Positions 18,155-28,289 of a stretch of 64,000 nucleotides of DNA are shown piece by piece. This DNA comes from Aquirufa beregesia (GTDB taxonomy: Bacteria; Bacteroidota; Bacteroidia; Cytophagales; Spirosomataceae): assembly GCF_011090385.1 (NCBI RefSeq), contig NZ_SEWW01000001.1, positions 62,001 through 126,000 on the forward strand. The letters run 5' to 3'. Position numbers and translations under genes: made by a program. The first letter of the stretch is position 1; the number at the start of each line of letters is the position of its first letter. The notes beneath the pieces are model-generated. The model worked only from the letters and a program-made list of their open reading frames with translations. It did no database searches and was not told where the DNA came from.

Positions 18155-19505
18155 CCTCCATCCAGGTACTTGCCAATTGCACTTTAATCGTTTTGGCTTT
18201 ATAATTAATGCTTTTTTGGTTGTATTTACTGATCCAAATCTCTTTAAAACCAAGTTTTTCTGCTTCTGCGATGCGTTGATCTATACGGGTTACAGCTCTT
18301 AATTCTCCTCCCAAACCTACTTCTGAGGCAAAACAAATGCTGGAATCTATGACTTTATCTTCATGGGAAGAAAGTAATGACATACAAGCAGCTAAATCCA
18401 AGGCGGGATCGTCTACACGAATACCACCTGTAATATTCAAAAATACGTCTTGGGCCCCTAGCCTAAAACCTCCTCTTTTTTCCAAAACAGCCAGCAACAT
18501 GTTCAATCGTTTGGCATCATAGCCAGTAGCAGTTCTTTGGGCTGTCGCATAAGAAGTTTGGGTCACTAAAGACTGAATTTCTATCAATAAGGGTCTATTT
18601 CCTTCCAAAATAGTTCCAATGGCAATACCTGATGCTGGCTCATCCCTAGATGAAAGGAGGATTTCCGAAGGATTACTCACGGGTCTTAGGCCGTTGCCCA
18701 ACATTTCATAAATGCCAAGTTCAGATGTGCTTCCAAAGCGATTTTTGGTGGTACGAAGAATTCGATAGATCATATTTCGATCTCCTTCAAATTGGAGTAC
18801 TGTATCGACTAAGTGTTCCAACACTTTAGGCCCTGCAATGGATCCTTCTTTGGTGATATGACCCACTAAAAAGATGGGGGTGCCACTTTCTTTGGCAAAT
18901 CTCATGAGTTCCAAGGCACATTCTCTAATTTGAGAAACAGAGCCAGGCCCAGATTCTATTTGATCTGAATATAAAGTTTGAATGGAATCAATGATAATCA
19001 AATCAGGCTCTAAGTCGACCAGGTGTTTGAAGATTTGCTGGGTATTGGTTTCCGTTAAAATATATAAATCCGGAGAAATCGGTCCTAAACGGTCAGCTCT
19101 TAATTTAATCTGTTGTTCTGATTCTTCTCCTGTTACATACAATATTCTAGGGCCTTGAAGAGAAAGGGCAACTTGAAGCAGTAAGGTTGATTTACCAATA
19201 CCAGGCTCACCTCCAATTAAGACTAAACTTCCAGGAACGATACCTCCGCCTAACACCCGATTGAATTCTTCATCGGAGCATTGAAGTTTTGGACTGCTCT
19301 CAAAGCTTATTTCCTGCAATAATTTAGGTACAGGAGCCGTTCTTATGGTACTTTTATTTTTCCAAACTTCAGCTGGATGTATGGTCGTTTCAAGGAGTTC
19401 TTCTACAAAAGTGTTCCATTCTTCACAAGCTGGACATTTACCTAACCATTTAGGTGAGGATTGTCCACAAGATTGACAAATAAAAGAGGTTTTGGCTTTG
19501 GCCAC
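18126..19505 (-). CDS. radA: DNA repair protein RadA
   Basis: RadA (Sms) is a RecA-like, DnaB-like ATPase that promotes branch migration during recombination. Domains in order are an N-terminal C4 zinc finger (FICQSCGQSSPKWLGKCPAC), a RecA core with Walker A GGEPGIGKSTLLLQ and the RadA-specific KNRFGS motif, and a C-terminal Lon-protease-like domain that lacks protease function (GGIRVDDPALDLAACMSLLSS). The length of 459 residues is standard. A TAATTTTG -7-like box lies on this strand at 19531-19524, upstream of the ATG. Confidence 0.94.
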   Translation of the reverse strand: MAKAKTSFICQSCGQSSPKWLGKCPACEEWNTFVEELLETTIHPAEVWKNKSTIRTAPVPKLLQEISFESSPKLQCSDEEFNRVLGGGIVPGSLVLIGGEPGIGKSTLLLQVALSLQGPRILYVTGEESEQQIKLRADRLGPISPDLYILTETNTQQIFKHLVDLEPDLIIIDSIQTLYSDQIESGPGSVSQIRECALELMRFAKESGTPIFLVGHITKEGSIAGPKVLEHLVDTVLQFEGDRNMIYRILRTTKNRFGSTSELGIYEMLGNGLRPVSNPSEILLSSRDEPASGIAIGTILEGNRPLLIEIQSLVTQTSYATAQRTATGYDAKRLNMLLAVLEKRGGFRLGAQDVFLNITGGIRVDDPALDLAACMSLLSSHEDKVIDSSICFASEVGLGGELRAVTRIDQRIAEAEKLGFKEIWISKYNQKSINYKAKTIKVQLASTWMEVMMNIWKRT

Positions 19506-19609
19506 AGAAATATATTAAGAACCCAAAATTACGCTTTGATTTGGTTTTTCCTTTTTTTTCGGAGTAAAAAGGATAATTTTACAAGCTAATTGAATTAAAC
19601 CGCCCAATC

Positions 19610-20290
19610 ATGAAAAAGTCAATTAAATTCAGCTTACTGTTTTTGTTCCTTTTAGGAATGATTTTTCAAGCTAATGCCCAATTTGGGGCTAGGAGAGTTA
19701 CTGGAAGTTTATTCCGTTTCGGAATAAAAGGAGGTATTACCTTATCCTCTATTAATGTAGAAAGTATGACGTATAAAGGAGCTTCTGTCCCAATTAATGA
19801 TATCATTAATCAGAATCTAGCTTTAAAAACGGGTTATGTTGGTGGAGTTTATGCACGAATTGGACGTAAATTATTCATTGAGCCAGAGGTATTAGTGACT
19901 GCCAAAAATGCAGCTATTACTATTTCTAGCCGTAATCAATCGGTCGATGTAGCATATACAAGTTTAGATGTACCTCTTCTTTTGGGATATAAACTAGGGC
20001 CTTTGCATGTATTGGCAGGACCTGTCGCTTCCTATAATTTAAACTCAGATAATACCATTGCTCAAGCTATTACTTCGGTAACTTCTTCGGCATCCGTTAG
20101 AGATGCGATCTCCAAGGCGTATTTTTCATATACTGTAGGAGGTGGCCTGGATTTATTGGGATTAACCTTAGACCTTCGTTATGAAGGGAATTTAACTGAT
20201 TTGTCAAATACTGTGCCCATTCCAACGGATGTGAATATTTCTCAAAAGGCTAGTGTGTGGCATCTTACCTTGGGTATAAAAATATTATAA
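19610..20290 (+). CDS. Outer-membrane beta-barrel protein (PorT-like)
   Basis: The 226-residue protein has a signal peptide (MKKSIKFSLLFLFLLGMIFQANAQ) followed by alternating amphipathic strands with glycine-rich turns (GIKGGITLSSINVE, GYVGGVYARIGRKLFIEPEVL, YTVGGGLDLLGLTLDLRYEGN). It ends in a hydrophobic residue pattern (WHLTLGIKIL) typical of barrel proteins. This matches the small eight-strand barrel family often annotated as PorT or porin-family in Bacteroidota. No cargo or substrate can be inferred. pheS follows after 15 nt. Confidence 0.75.
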   Translation: MKKSIKFSLLFLFLLGMIFQANAQFGARRVTGSLFRFGIKGGITLSSINVESMTYKGASVPINDIINQNLALKTGYVGGVYARIGRKLFIEPEVLVTAKNAAITISSRNQSVDVAYTSLDVPLLLGYKLGPLHVLAGPVASYNLNSDNTIAQAITSVTSSASVRDAISKAYFSYTVGGGLDLLGLTLDLRYEGNLTDLSNTVPIPTDVNISQKASVWHLTLGIKIL

Positions 20291-20305
20291 TTAACGTTTT
20301 ATTGA

Positions 20306-21331
20306 ATGAATGAACAAATAAAGGTGATTCAGGATGAAATTGAGGCTTTTGTCATTTCAAATGAATCTGATGTAGAGCAATTCCGAATTCAGTTCGTAGG
20401 TCGTAAAAGTCGATTAGCCAGTTTATTTGATGGCTTAAAAGATGTGCCCGCTGAAAATAGGAGAGAGGTTGGTCAAGCCTTAAATCAATTAAAAAATCTA
20501 GCCGAAAGTAAGTTTAATCAAGCTCAGGAATCATTTGCTGATGCTAAGTCTAGCTTTGTCGTTCCTTCGGATTTGACATTATCAAGTCCCGTTCAACAAG
20601 GAACTATCCATCCTTTAACTTTAGTCCGTAGCCGAATTTTAGAAATCTTCAATCGCATGGGATTTTCTGTTTCAGATGGACCTGAAATTGAAACAGATTT
20701 TTACAATTTTACGGCCTTAAATTTCCCTGCTAATCACCCGGCTAGAGAAATGCAGGATACCTTTTTTATTGAAAAAGGAGCAGGAGAAATTCAAGATGAT
20801 GTATTGTTAAGAACACATACTTCCAATGTGCAAATTCGTCTGATGCAGCATCAGAAACCTCCCATTCGTTCGGTAATGCCAGGACGAGTATACCGTAATG
20901 AGGCGATTTCAGCACGAGCACATTGTCTTTTTCATCAAGTTGAAGGATTGTATGTGGATGAAAAAGTGAGTTTCAAGGATTTGAAAGATACTCTTTATCA
21001 CTTTGCTAAAGAGATGTTTGGAAAAGATACTAAAGTACGTTTCCGTCCTTCCTATTTTCCTTTTACAGAGCCTAGTGCTGAAATGGATATTACTTGTTTA
21101 CTGTGTAAAGGAGAAGGCTGTAATGTATGTAAACAGGCAGGTTGGGTAGAAATAGCTGGAGCAGGTATGGTCGATCCCAATGTCCTTGAAAACGTAGGCA
21201 TAGATTCTAAAAAATATAATGGATTTGCCTTTGGAATGGGTATTGAACGCATCACGATGTTGAAATACCAAATCAAAGATTTACGCTTATTTACCGAAAA
21301 TGACGTTCGCTTTTTAAAGCAATTCAATTAA
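20306..21331 (+). CDS. pheS: Phenylalanine--tRNA ligase alpha subunit
   Basis: PheS is the catalytic class II subunit that charges tRNA-Phe, working as an alpha2-beta2 enzyme with PheT. The N-terminal coiled coil is followed by class II motifs: FSVSDGPEIETDFYNFTALN, PVYRNEAI-type motif 2 (PGRVYRNEAISARAH) and FGMGIERITMLKY for motif 3. A CLLCKGEGCNVC cysteine cluster precedes WVEIAGAGMVDPNVL. The length of 341 residues is normal. pheT is not in the window. Confidence 0.95.
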   Translation: MNEQIKVIQDEIEAFVISNESDVEQFRIQFVGRKSRLASLFDGLKDVPAENRREVGQALNQLKNLAESKFNQAQESFADAKSSFVVPSDLTLSSPVQQGTIHPLTLVRSRILEIFNRMGFSVSDGPEIETDFYNFTALNFPANHPAREMQDTFFIEKGAGEIQDDVLLRTHTSNVQIRLMQHQKPPIRSVMPGRVYRNEAISARAHCLFHQVEGLYVDEKVSFKDLKDTLYHFAKEMFGKDTKVRFRPSYFPFTEPSAEMDITCLLCKGEGCNVCKQAGWVEIAGAGMVDPNVLENVGIDSKKYNGFAFGMGIERITMLKYQIKDLRLFTENDVRFLKQFN

Positions 21332-21399
21332 CAACTCTTAACAGAAAGCTTTTTTTTGACAGGATGAATCCCTGTACATTTGATTTTAATTTGTAATAT

Positions 21400-24378
21400 A
21401 TGATGAATTTTAAACGCTTAAATAACGTAACTGGCTGGGGCGTATTTGCCATCGCATTGGTTACGTATACACTAACCGTTGAACCGACTGCTTCATTTTG
21501 GGATTGCGGTGAATTCATCGCCTGTTCCTATAAATTGCAAGTCCCACACCCTCCAGGGGCACCTTTGTTCTTATTGCTAGGAAGAATGTTTTCTTTATTG
21601 GCTCTTGGTGACGTGAGTCGGGTGGCCTTTTGGGTCAATATGCTTTCGGTTATCAGTAGTGCATTGACTATTTTATTCATGCATTGGACCATTGTGATGA
21701 TTGGTCGTAAAGTAATCAACAAATCCTTTGAAGAATTAAATAAGGCAGAAACCTATACCTTGTTGTTTTCGGGTGTGGTTGGTTCATTGATTTATACTTT
21801 CTCTGACTCCTTCTGGTTTTCAGCTGTAGAAGCTGAAGTATACGCCATGTCGTCATTCTTTACCGCGATTGTGGTATGGGCAGCCTTCCGTTGGGAATTG
21901 GTCGAAGATCGTGCTGAAGCAAACCGTTGGTTGTTATTTATTGCCTATTTAGTGGGGCTATCCATCGGTGTCCATTTATTGAATTTGGTGACTTTGCCAG
22001 CCTTGGCTATTTTATACTATTTTAAACGTGAGGCTAAACCAACTTACAAAGGCGGTTTTATTGCTATGTTTATCGGATTGGTCATTTTGGCTATTATAAA
22101 TTCAGGTATCATTCCTGGATTACCTTCTATCGCATTCAAGTTTGAATTATTCTTTGTGAATTCATTGGGCTTGAGTAATGGCAGTGGGGCCTTATTTTTC
22201 TTGTTTTTAATCATCATAGCTGTGGTTTTAGGAATTCGTTATTCTTATGCCAAAGGCAAAGAGGTATTGAATATAGCCTTGTTTTCATTTGTATTCTTGA
22301 TGATAGGTTATTCCACGTATACGGTGGCCTTAGTTCGTTCGGGATATAATCCTCCGATTAATGAGAACGATCCGAGTAATATTTTGAATTTCTTGAAGTA
22401 TTTGAAAAGGGAACAATATGGAGAGCGTTCTTTGCTATATGGTCCTGTGTATACAGCTGAAATCGAAGAATTTAAGCAAGGAGAGCCTGTTTATAAGTTG
22501 AAAGACGGTAAATACGAAGTCTATACTTACAAACCAGAATACGTCTACCAAAAGGACCAGCAAATGTTGTTACCTCGGGTGTACAGTAATTCACCTCAAC
22601 ATGTGGCCTTGTATCAAGAGATGCTAGGAATTCCTGCAGGTCAAAAACCTAGCTTTGGTGATAATCTCCGTTTTATGTTTACTCATCAGGTCGGACATAT
22701 GTACATGAGGTATTTGTTGTGGAATTTCTTAGGTAGGGAAAGTGATTATCAAGATGCTTGGGCTATCAATCCATTCCAAGACTCATCTAAATTACCAGAA
22801 AATTTGGCCAATAATAAAGCCAGAAATAATTATTTCTTCCTGCCACTCATCTTGGTTTTCCTAGGTTTTTACTTGTTGTACAATAAAAATGAAAAGGATT
22901 TTCTGATAACCATTTTAATGTTTGTTCTCAGTGGTGTAGCCTTGGTGGTTTATTTAAATTCACCACCCGTAGAGCCTCGTGAACGGGATTATATTTATGT
23001 AGGATCCTTTTATTTCATGGCTATTTGGGCTGGATTAGGAGTAATGCAATTGGGTGATTGGTTGTCTATGATAGTACGAAGTCCTCAGTTGAAATGGTCT
23101 CTTTTAGCCGTATTCGGACTTTCTGCACCCTTGATTATGGCTCAGCAAAACTGGGATGATCATGACAGAAGTGGTAGATATCATCAAATCGACTTTGCTA
23201 AGAACTTGTTGAATAGTTGTGCACCCAATGCCATTCTATTTACAGGTGGAGACAATGATACTTTCCCTCTTTGGTATGTACAAGAAGTAGAAGGCTTCCG
23301 TACAGACGTACGTGTATGTAATTTATCCTTATTGGGTACAGACTGGTATATCGATCAAATGAAACGTCAAACGTATCAATCGGCTCCTTTACCAATTGAA
23401 TTAACGAAAGATCAATTTTTAGAAGGTGTTAATGACCAAGTGATGTATAATGGCAATCCGAATATCACAGGGATGTCATTACCTGACTATTTGGATTTAT
23501 TACACAAAAATGACCCTAGAATTCAAGCTCAGACTCAATCGGGTGATATGATTAATACTTTCCCATCTGATTCTTTGGTAATACCTGTTAATCCAACGGA
23601 AATTGCGGCTAGTAATTGGTTCCCTAAAGAGTTTACTCCTTTCTTGAGTACCAGCATCGGTTGGAAGCTTCCCGGTAAAAATATTTTCAAAGGGGAATTG
23701 ATTCAATTGGAAGTCATTTCTAACAATGCGAAAACAGGTTGGAAGCGTCCTATCTATTTTGCTTCTACTTTACCCAATGACCAATATTTGGGATTGAAAG
23801 AAAGTATGCAATTGGAAGGTTATGCTTATCGTTTGATGCCATTCAAAATTCCTGGAGCCAAAGATGGTTTTGTGAATACAAAAATCATGGCGGATAATTT
23901 CTTGAATAAAATGTATTGGAGAGGTTTAAATGATGAAAAGATTTATTACCACGGAGATTTCTATTTAGGTATTCCTAGTGTCACGGCCCGACTAGGTGTT
24001 TATCGTTTAGCAGATCAATTGATTCGTGAAGGGAATTTACCTAAGGCTAAACAAGTGCTGGATTATTTAGACAAGGTCATGCCTAATAAAGTGATTCCTT
24101 ACGATCAGTTCTCGGCTAGTTCGGTTGGCTTATATTTAGAAATTGGAGATGAAGCTAAAGCCTTGAGTATGGCCAATACCATTATCAAACGTAATTCTAA
24201 AGCCATTGATTATTACTTCTCAGAAGACAATGTACGTTCACATGATCGTGATATTCAAATAGCTTTCTACGAGATGAATTTGATTGTTTCGGCTTTCAAA
24301 GAATCAAAAGTGAATCCTGCTAAATACAAGGAGTTGGAAGGGATTTTCAATAAACAGTTAGCAAGAATCAATGGATAG
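21400..24378 (+). CDS. DUF2723 membrane protein, predicted GT-C-type transferase
   Basis: This 992-residue protein has about a dozen membrane helices in its first half and a soluble C-terminal part with TPR-like helices (LADQLIREGNLPKAKQVLDY). The N-terminal motif TASFWDCGEFIACSYKLQVP followed by HPPGAPLF is the signature of DUF2723, which is related to human TMEM260 and to protein O-mannosyltransferases. The acidic residues in FWDCGEF would be the catalytic site. In Bacteroidota it may glycosylate exported proteins; this is inference. Start is ATG at 21400 or 21403. A TACATTTG -7 box lies at 21375-21382. Confidence 0.85.
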   Translation: MMNFKRLNNVTGWGVFAIALVTYTLTVEPTASFWDCGEFIACSYKLQVPHPPGAPLFLLLGRMFSLLALGDVSRVAFWVNMLSVISSALTILFMHWTIVMIGRKVINKSFEELNKAETYTLLFSGVVGSLIYTFSDSFWFSAVEAEVYAMSSFFTAIVVWAAFRWELVEDRAEANRWLLFIAYLVGLSIGVHLLNLVTLPALAILYYFKREAKPTYKGGFIAMFIGLVILAIINSGIIPGLPSIAFKFELFFVNSLGLSNGSGALFFLFLIIIAVVLGIRYSYAKGKEVLNIALFSFVFLMIGYSTYTVALVRSGYNPPINENDPSNILNFLKYLKREQYGERSLLYGPVYTAEIEEFKQGEPVYKLKDGKYEVYTYKPEYVYQKDQQMLLPRVYSNSPQHVALYQEMLGIPAGQKPSFGDNLRFMFTHQVGHMYMRYLLWNFLGRESDYQDAWAINPFQDSSKLPENLANNKARNNYFFLPLILVFLGFYLLYNKNEKDFLITILMFVLSGVALVVYLNSPPVEPRERDYIYVGSFYFMAIWAGLGVMQLGDWLSMIVRSPQLKWSLLAVFGLSAPLIMAQQNWDDHDRSGRYHQIDFAKNLLNSCAPNAILFTGGDNDTFPLWYVQEVEGFRTDVRVCNLSLLGTDWYIDQMKRQTYQSAPLPIELTKDQFLEGVNDQVMYNGNPNITGMSLPDYLDLLHKNDPRIQAQTQSGDMINTFPSDSLVIPVNPTEIAASNWFPKEFTPFLSTSIGWKLPGKNIFKGELIQLEVISNNAKTGWKRPIYFASTLPNDQYLGLKESMQLEGYAYRLMPFKIPGAKDGFVNTKIMADNFLNKMYWRGLNDEKIYYHGDFYLGIPSVTARLGVYRLADQLIREGNLPKAKQVLDYLDKVMPNKVIPYDQFSASSVGLYLEIGDEAKALSMANTIIKRNSKAIDYYFSEDNVRSHDRDIQIAFYEMNLIVSAFKESKVNPAKYKELEGIFNKQLARING

Positions 24379-24399
24379 CAATCTGCGATTATCGCTTAT

Positions 24400-24439
24400 A
24401 AACAAAGAAAGGCTTGATGATTCAAGCCTTTCTTTGTTT
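24400..24439 (+). terminator. Intrinsic terminator, 18-bp stem
   Basis: Perfect inverted repeat AAACAAAGAAAGGCTTGA (24400-24417) and its complement (24422-24439) with a 4-nt loop, ending in a T-run. It sits between the DUF2723 gene and convergent dnaJ, and the A/T tracts on both sides allow it to act in both directions. Confidence 0.85.
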
Positions 24440-24461
24440 TATATAGATGTATTAGTTATTT

Positions 24462-25619
24462 CTAACTGAACATATCTCGAACTTTATGGAAGAATCCTTT
24501 ATCGGATTTACCGGGTTGCGGGGCAAAGTTTTCGGAGCTTCTTAATTTCTCTAAGATTTCGGTTTCTTCTTTAGTCAATTGCTTAGGTGTCCAGATATTC
24601 ACATGAACCAATTGGTCGCCTACGTGGTAACCATTCAATTCTTTGATTCCTTTGCCTTTTAAGCGAAGAATTTTACCACTTTGAGTTCCTGCCTCTAAAT
24701 TGATTTTGGCTTTACCTCCAATCGTAGGAACCTCAACCGAGGTGCCTAAAGCTGCATCAGCAAAGCTGACATATAAATCATAAATGATATTATTCCCATC
24801 ACGGTGTAATACCTCATGGGCTTCCTCTTCGATTACGATCAATAGATCACCTGCTACTCCTCCACGAGGAGGAACATTTCCTTTTCCATTCATAGACAAC
24901 TGCATATCGTTAGATACACCAGCAGGAATTTTGATAGGGATAATTTCCTCTTCTAAGACACGACCTTCGCCAAAACAAACATCACATTTAGCTCCCACAC
25001 TTTTCCCTTCTCCACTACATGTAGGGCAGGTAGATGAGGTAACCATTTGTCCTAGCATGGTTTGTTGTACTCGACGAACCTGACCAGAACCTTGGCAAGT
25101 TTGGCAGGTTTTTAGGTCTGTCCCATTTTTTGAGCCATTCCCAGAACAAGTCTTACATGCTACATGACGTTTAACTTTAATTTTTTTCTCAACGCCATTG
25201 GCAATCTCTTCCAAATTTAGCTTTAGCTTAATGCGTAAGTCTGAACCTTTGCGCTGGCGTCTTCCTCCGCCACCTCGGCCTCCTGAGAAAAAGCCGCCAA
25301 ATGGACTTTCGTCACCGAATATATCTCCAAATTGAGAGAAGATATCTTCCATGTTCATATTTCCACCATTGAAACCGCCACTAGCTGCTCCACCCATGCC
25401 CGCATGTCCAAATCGGTCATACTGAGTTTTTTTCTGGGCATTGCTTAGGACTTCATAAGCCTCAGCTGCTTCTTTGAATTTTTCTTCTGCTTCTTTGTTA
25501 TCAGGGTTTTTATCGGGATGGTATTTAATGGCCATCTTACGATATGCCTTCTTAATCTCCTCCTCGGAAGCTGTTTTAGCTACTCCCAATACCTCGTAAT
25601 AATCTCTTTTTTGAGCCAT
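24462..25619 (-). CDS. dnaJ: Chaperone protein DnaJ
   Basis: DnaJ delivers substrates to DnaK and stimulates its ATPase. The N-terminal J domain carries the HPD tripeptide ([11 protein letters not shown]). It is followed by a Gly/Phe-rich region ([32 protein letters not shown]), four CxxCxGxG zinc repeats ([32 protein letters not shown]) and the substrate-binding C-terminal domain. At 385 residues it is a full type I DnaJ. It follows grpE by 8 nt in the same direction; dnaK is not in the window. Confidence 0.96.
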   Translation of the reverse strand: MAQKRDYYEVLGVAKTASEEEIKKAYRKMAIKYHPDKNPDNKEAEEKFKEAAEAYEVLSNAQKKTQYDRFGHAGMGGAASGGFNGGNMNMEDIFSQFGDIFGDESPFGGFFSGGRGGGGRRQRKGSDLRIKLKLNLEEIANGVEKKIKVKRHVACKTCSGNGSKNGTDLKTCQTCQGSGQVRRVQQTMLGQMVTSSTCPTCSGEGKSVGAKCDVCFGEGRVLEEEIIPIKIPAGVSNDMQLSMNGKGNVPPRGGVAGDLLIVIEEEAHEVLHRDGNNIIYDLYVSFADAALGTSVEVPTIGGKAKINLEAGTQSGKILRLKGKGIKELNGYHVGDQLVHVNIWTPKQLTKEETEILEKLRSSENFAPQPGKSDKGFFHKVRDMFS

Positions 25620-25627
25620 TTTGCTTA

Positions 25628-26152
25628 TTAATTACCAACCACCACTTTCGCAAAGCGGATGACTTTTTCGTATAACGTATATCCTTTTTCAATCACTTCA
25701 ATCACCTTTCCTTTATCAGCTTCTGTAGGGGCAGTAAATTGCGTGATACAATCATGTATTTCCGCATCAAATACTTCTCCTTTTGCTGGTAATTCCTTTA
25801 ATCCTTTTGATTGTAATACGGAATTGATTTTGGCGAAAATCAATTGAATTCCTTCCGAAATTTCTCCTTCTGGAGCGTTGGCTAAGGCACGTTCGTAATC
25901 ATCGATTACGGGAAGTAAATCAACAATCAAACCTGCTGATGCGGTTTGGATTAATTCCACTTTTTCTTTGGCTGTCCGCTTTCTGAAATTTTCAAAGTCT
26001 GAATACAAGCGAAGGTATTTTTCCTTCATTTCTGCCAACTCATCCGTAGGAGTCTCTTGCGTTTCGGTCTCTTCGTTATCTGTCAAATTTTCCTGATTTT
26101 CGGATTGGATTTTTTCTTCCTCTAAGTTATTCTCGTTTTCTTTCTTTTTCAT
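25628..26152 (-). CDS. grpE: Nucleotide exchange factor GrpE
   Basis: GrpE releases ADP from DnaK. The 174-residue protein has an acidic low-complexity N-terminus of about 40 residues, a long helix ([20 protein letters not shown]) that forms the dimer stalk, and the beta-domain with a C-terminal [18 protein letters not shown] typical of GrpE. It is the first gene of a grpE-dnaJ operon. A possible sigma-54-type promoter lies 31 to 45 nt upstream of the ATG. Confidence 0.94.
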   Translation of the reverse strand: MKKKENENNLEEEKIQSENQENLTDNEETETQETPTDELAEMKEKYLRLYSDFENFRKRTAKEKVELIQTASAGLIVDLLPVIDDYERALANAPEGEISEGIQLIFAKINSVLQSKGLKELPAKGEVFDAEIHDCITQFTAPTEADKGKVIEVIEKGYTLYEKVIRFAKVVVGN

Positions 26153-26182
26153 AAGGCAAAATTAATACGCTTTCATAGCCTC

Positions 26183-26197
26183 ACAAATCATAAGCCA
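26183..26197 (-). promoter_or_regulatory. Possible sigma-54-like promoter of grpE-dnaJ
   Basis: On the minus strand TGGCTTATGATTTGT (26197-26183) matches the -24/-12 pattern TGGCAC-N5-TTGC at the GG dinucleotide, at three of the four -12 bases and in spacing (10 nt between GG and GT). The -12 C is T and the AC is TT. Upstream, CTGCCA and CTGTCA form a direct repeat near 26225-26210. The call is tentative. Confidence 0.3.
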
Positions 26198-26252
26198 AAA
26201 AGTATTTTATGACAGTTTGGCAGAGATAAGGCATCTTTGTAATTTTAGGAAT

Positions 26253-27194
26253 ATGACACTAGATTCCAAACAAGTTTCTTCTTTGATTAAAAAACGGGCT
26301 TATGAAGCAGGGTTTTCTTTTTGTGGAATATCGAAGGCTGATTTTTTGGAGGAAGAAGCCCCTCAATTAGAAGCTTGGTTGAACCAAGGATTACAGGGAG
26401 AAATGGCTTATATGGCCAATCATTTTGACAAGCGTTTAGACCCTAGAAAACTGGTAGAGGGCTGTCAGACCGTGGTTTCCTTGGTATTCAATTATTTTCC
26501 TAATCCGGAATTAATCCCCCTGAATCATCATTTTAAGATTTCCAAATATGCCTATGGTGAGGATTACCACCGTGTGGTTAAGGATAAGATGCAAGTTTTA
26601 TGGGATGCGCTACAGGAGGATTTAGGTGAAATTTCCGGTCGTATGTTTGTTGATTCTGCCCCTGTATTAGAAAAGGCCTGGGCTAAAAAGTCAGGCATGG
26701 GATGGATTGGAAAAAATGGTAACTTAATCATTCCCAAACAGGGGAGTTTCTATTTTATAGCCGAATTGCTCATTGACCTACCTGCCGACCCCGACGGGCC
26801 TATCAAGGATTTTTGTGGAACTTGTACCCGTTGCATTGATGCTTGTCCTACCGAGGCTTTAAGTCCATATTGGGTTGATGGTTCAAAATGCATTTCCTAT
26901 TTCACCATTGAATTAAAAGCAGGCATTCCCGCTTCCATGAAATCAGATTTTCAAGATTGGATTTTTGGTTGTGATATTTGCCAAGATGTCTGTCCTTGGA
27001 ATCGGTTTTCTACTCCGCATCAGGAACCTCGGTTAGAAGCAAAATCTGCATTTTTAGAGATGGAAAGGGGAGATTGGGAATCTTTGTCGGAAGAGGTATT
27101 TAAAGAACTATTTCATTATTCCGCCATCAAGCGAAGTAAAATAAGTGGTCTGCAACGAAACATTCAGTATGTCAACAAAAAAAACGAGTCATGA
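26253..27194 (+). CDS. queG: Epoxyqueuosine reductase QueG
   Basis: QueG is the cobalamin-dependent iron-sulfur enzyme that reduces epoxyqueuosine to queuosine in tRNA. Two 4Fe-4S motifs are visible, CGTCTRCIDACPTEAL and CDICQDVCPWN, with upstream family segments GEMAYMANHFDKRLDPRKL and SGMGWIGKNGNLI. It has 313 residues, the shorter form without the extended HEAT-repeat C-terminus. The ATG at 26253 fits the family start; an in-frame ATG at 26217 would add 12 atypical residues. The stop lies in the stem of a terminator shared with the convergent GntR gene. Confidence 0.93.
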   Translation: MTLDSKQVSSLIKKRAYEAGFSFCGISKADFLEEEAPQLEAWLNQGLQGEMAYMANHFDKRLDPRKLVEGCQTVVSLVFNYFPNPELIPLNHHFKISKYAYGEDYHRVVKDKMQVLWDALQEDLGEISGRMFVDSAPVLEKAWAKKSGMGWIGKNGNLIIPKQGSFYFIAELLIDLPADPDGPIKDFCGTCTRCIDACPTEALSPYWVDGSKCISYFTIELKAGIPASMKSDFQDWIFGCDICQDVCPWNRFSTPHQEPRLEAKSAFLEMERGDWESLSEEVFKELFHYSAIKRSKISGLQRNIQYVNKKNES

Positions 27195-27210
27195 ATTTCA
27201 TGACCCGTTT
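27182..27210. terminator. Bidirectional terminator between queG and the GntR gene
   Basis: Inverted repeat AAACGAGTCATGA (27182-27194) and TCATGACCCGTTT (27198-27210), with one mismatch in 13 pairs and a 3-nt loop, lies between two convergent genes. The T-run on the plus side is short, while the A-run at 27178-27184 gives a better one for the minus strand. Confidence 0.5.
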
Positions 27211-27225
27211 CCACAAAATTAAACC

Positions 27226-28254
27226 CTAAAGTGATAGTCTTACGATCAATTGCAGATCAATTTCTTCTGTGGTCTTATAGCTTTCACCAATAAGTGCTGC
27301 AGCTTGTCGACCGATTTTCTCAGGTTGATTGGAAAGTACCGTAATTCCACCCGATAATATTTCTTTATATCCTTGATCATTATAGGATATGATTCCCATG
27401 TCTTGTCCTAATTTCCAGTTTTGTTTATCTGCGTATTTGATGGCCTGAATTAAGTCTGAATCATCCAAGGTAAAGTACAATTCACCTTGGTTTAATTCTT
27501 CTCCGTCCAGACCATCCAATACTTTAAAATCCATGTTAATGGATTCACAGAAATCTCCACAGCCATTGATAAATTCCGCATCGAAGTATTCTTCTTCCGT
27601 TAATACGAGATTTAAGCAACGGTATTTTTGAAACAGGTTTGTATGGTTGGTAAATTCTTGAATAATTTGGGATTTAGGATGACAAACAATGCTCGCATGC
27701 GTATTTTGCATGCTTTCGAATTGTTGGTCCAATAAGATCAAGCGATCTCCAGCAATCTTCTTTAAACATTTAATGTTTTCTTCTTCCTCTTCAATCAAAT
27801 GTGGCATAATCACATAGTAATGGTAATTACCCAATTGTTGACCTAATATTTCTTGAAATTGACGTGTCTTGTACTGATATGTGAATATATCCACCAGGAC
27901 ATTTTTGCCTACCGCTTCATTGAAGGAATTGAAAATGGCCTTATTGGTGTCGGTGATTTTTCCAACTAAAAACATCACTTTCGTTTTTAGTTTTAACGAC
28001 GAGTTAGAAATGAAATATCCTTTTCTAAAAATGGAAGTAATGGCTCCCATTTTGTGTAATTCAGTATAAGCTCTTTCTACTGTATCTCTGGATAAATAAC
28101 ATTCTTCGGAAGCTTCATTGATGGAAGGAAGACGTTCTCCAGGTTTCAATTCTCCCATCTCAATATCTTGAAGAAGTGAATTAATTAATTGCTGGTATTT
28201 CGGCAATTTATTGTCAAAATTTCTGCCAGAAAACGAAACAAATGATTTATTCAT
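27226..28254 (-). CDS. GntR-family regulator with sugar-binding-type sensor domain
   Basis: The 342-residue protein has an N-terminal GntR winged helix (LPKYQQLINSLLQDIEMGEL then LKPGERLPSINEASEECYLS and TVERAYTELHKMGAI). Its C-terminal part of about 260 residues resembles the periplasmic-binding/LacI sensor fold (VMFLVGKITDTNK near the start, DMGIISYNDQGYKEILSGGI near the end). In Bacteroidota this layout is found in regulators of sugar use. Repeated TTTAGGACAAA sites lie immediately upstream, between this gene and the divergent hybrid two-component gene, and are its likely operators. The effector is unknown. Confidence 0.85.
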   Translation of the reverse strand: MNKSFVSFSGRNFDNKLPKYQQLINSLLQDIEMGELKPGERLPSINEASEECYLSRDTVERAYTELHKMGAITSIFRKGYFISNSSLKLKTKVMFLVGKITDTNKAIFNSFNEAVGKNVLVDIFTYQYKTRQFQEILGQQLGNYHYYVIMPHLIEEEEENIKCLKKIAGDRLILLDQQFESMQNTHASIVCHPKSQIIQEFTNHTNLFQKYRCLNLVLTEEEYFDAEFINGCGDFCESINMDFKVLDGLDGEELNQGELYFTLDDSDLIQAIKYADKQNWKLGQDMGIISYNDQGYKEILSGGITVLSNQPEKIGRQAAALIGESYKTTEEIDLQLIVRLSL

Positions 28255-28289
28255 AATTTGATTCTGATATATTTAATAGATGGAGAAAG

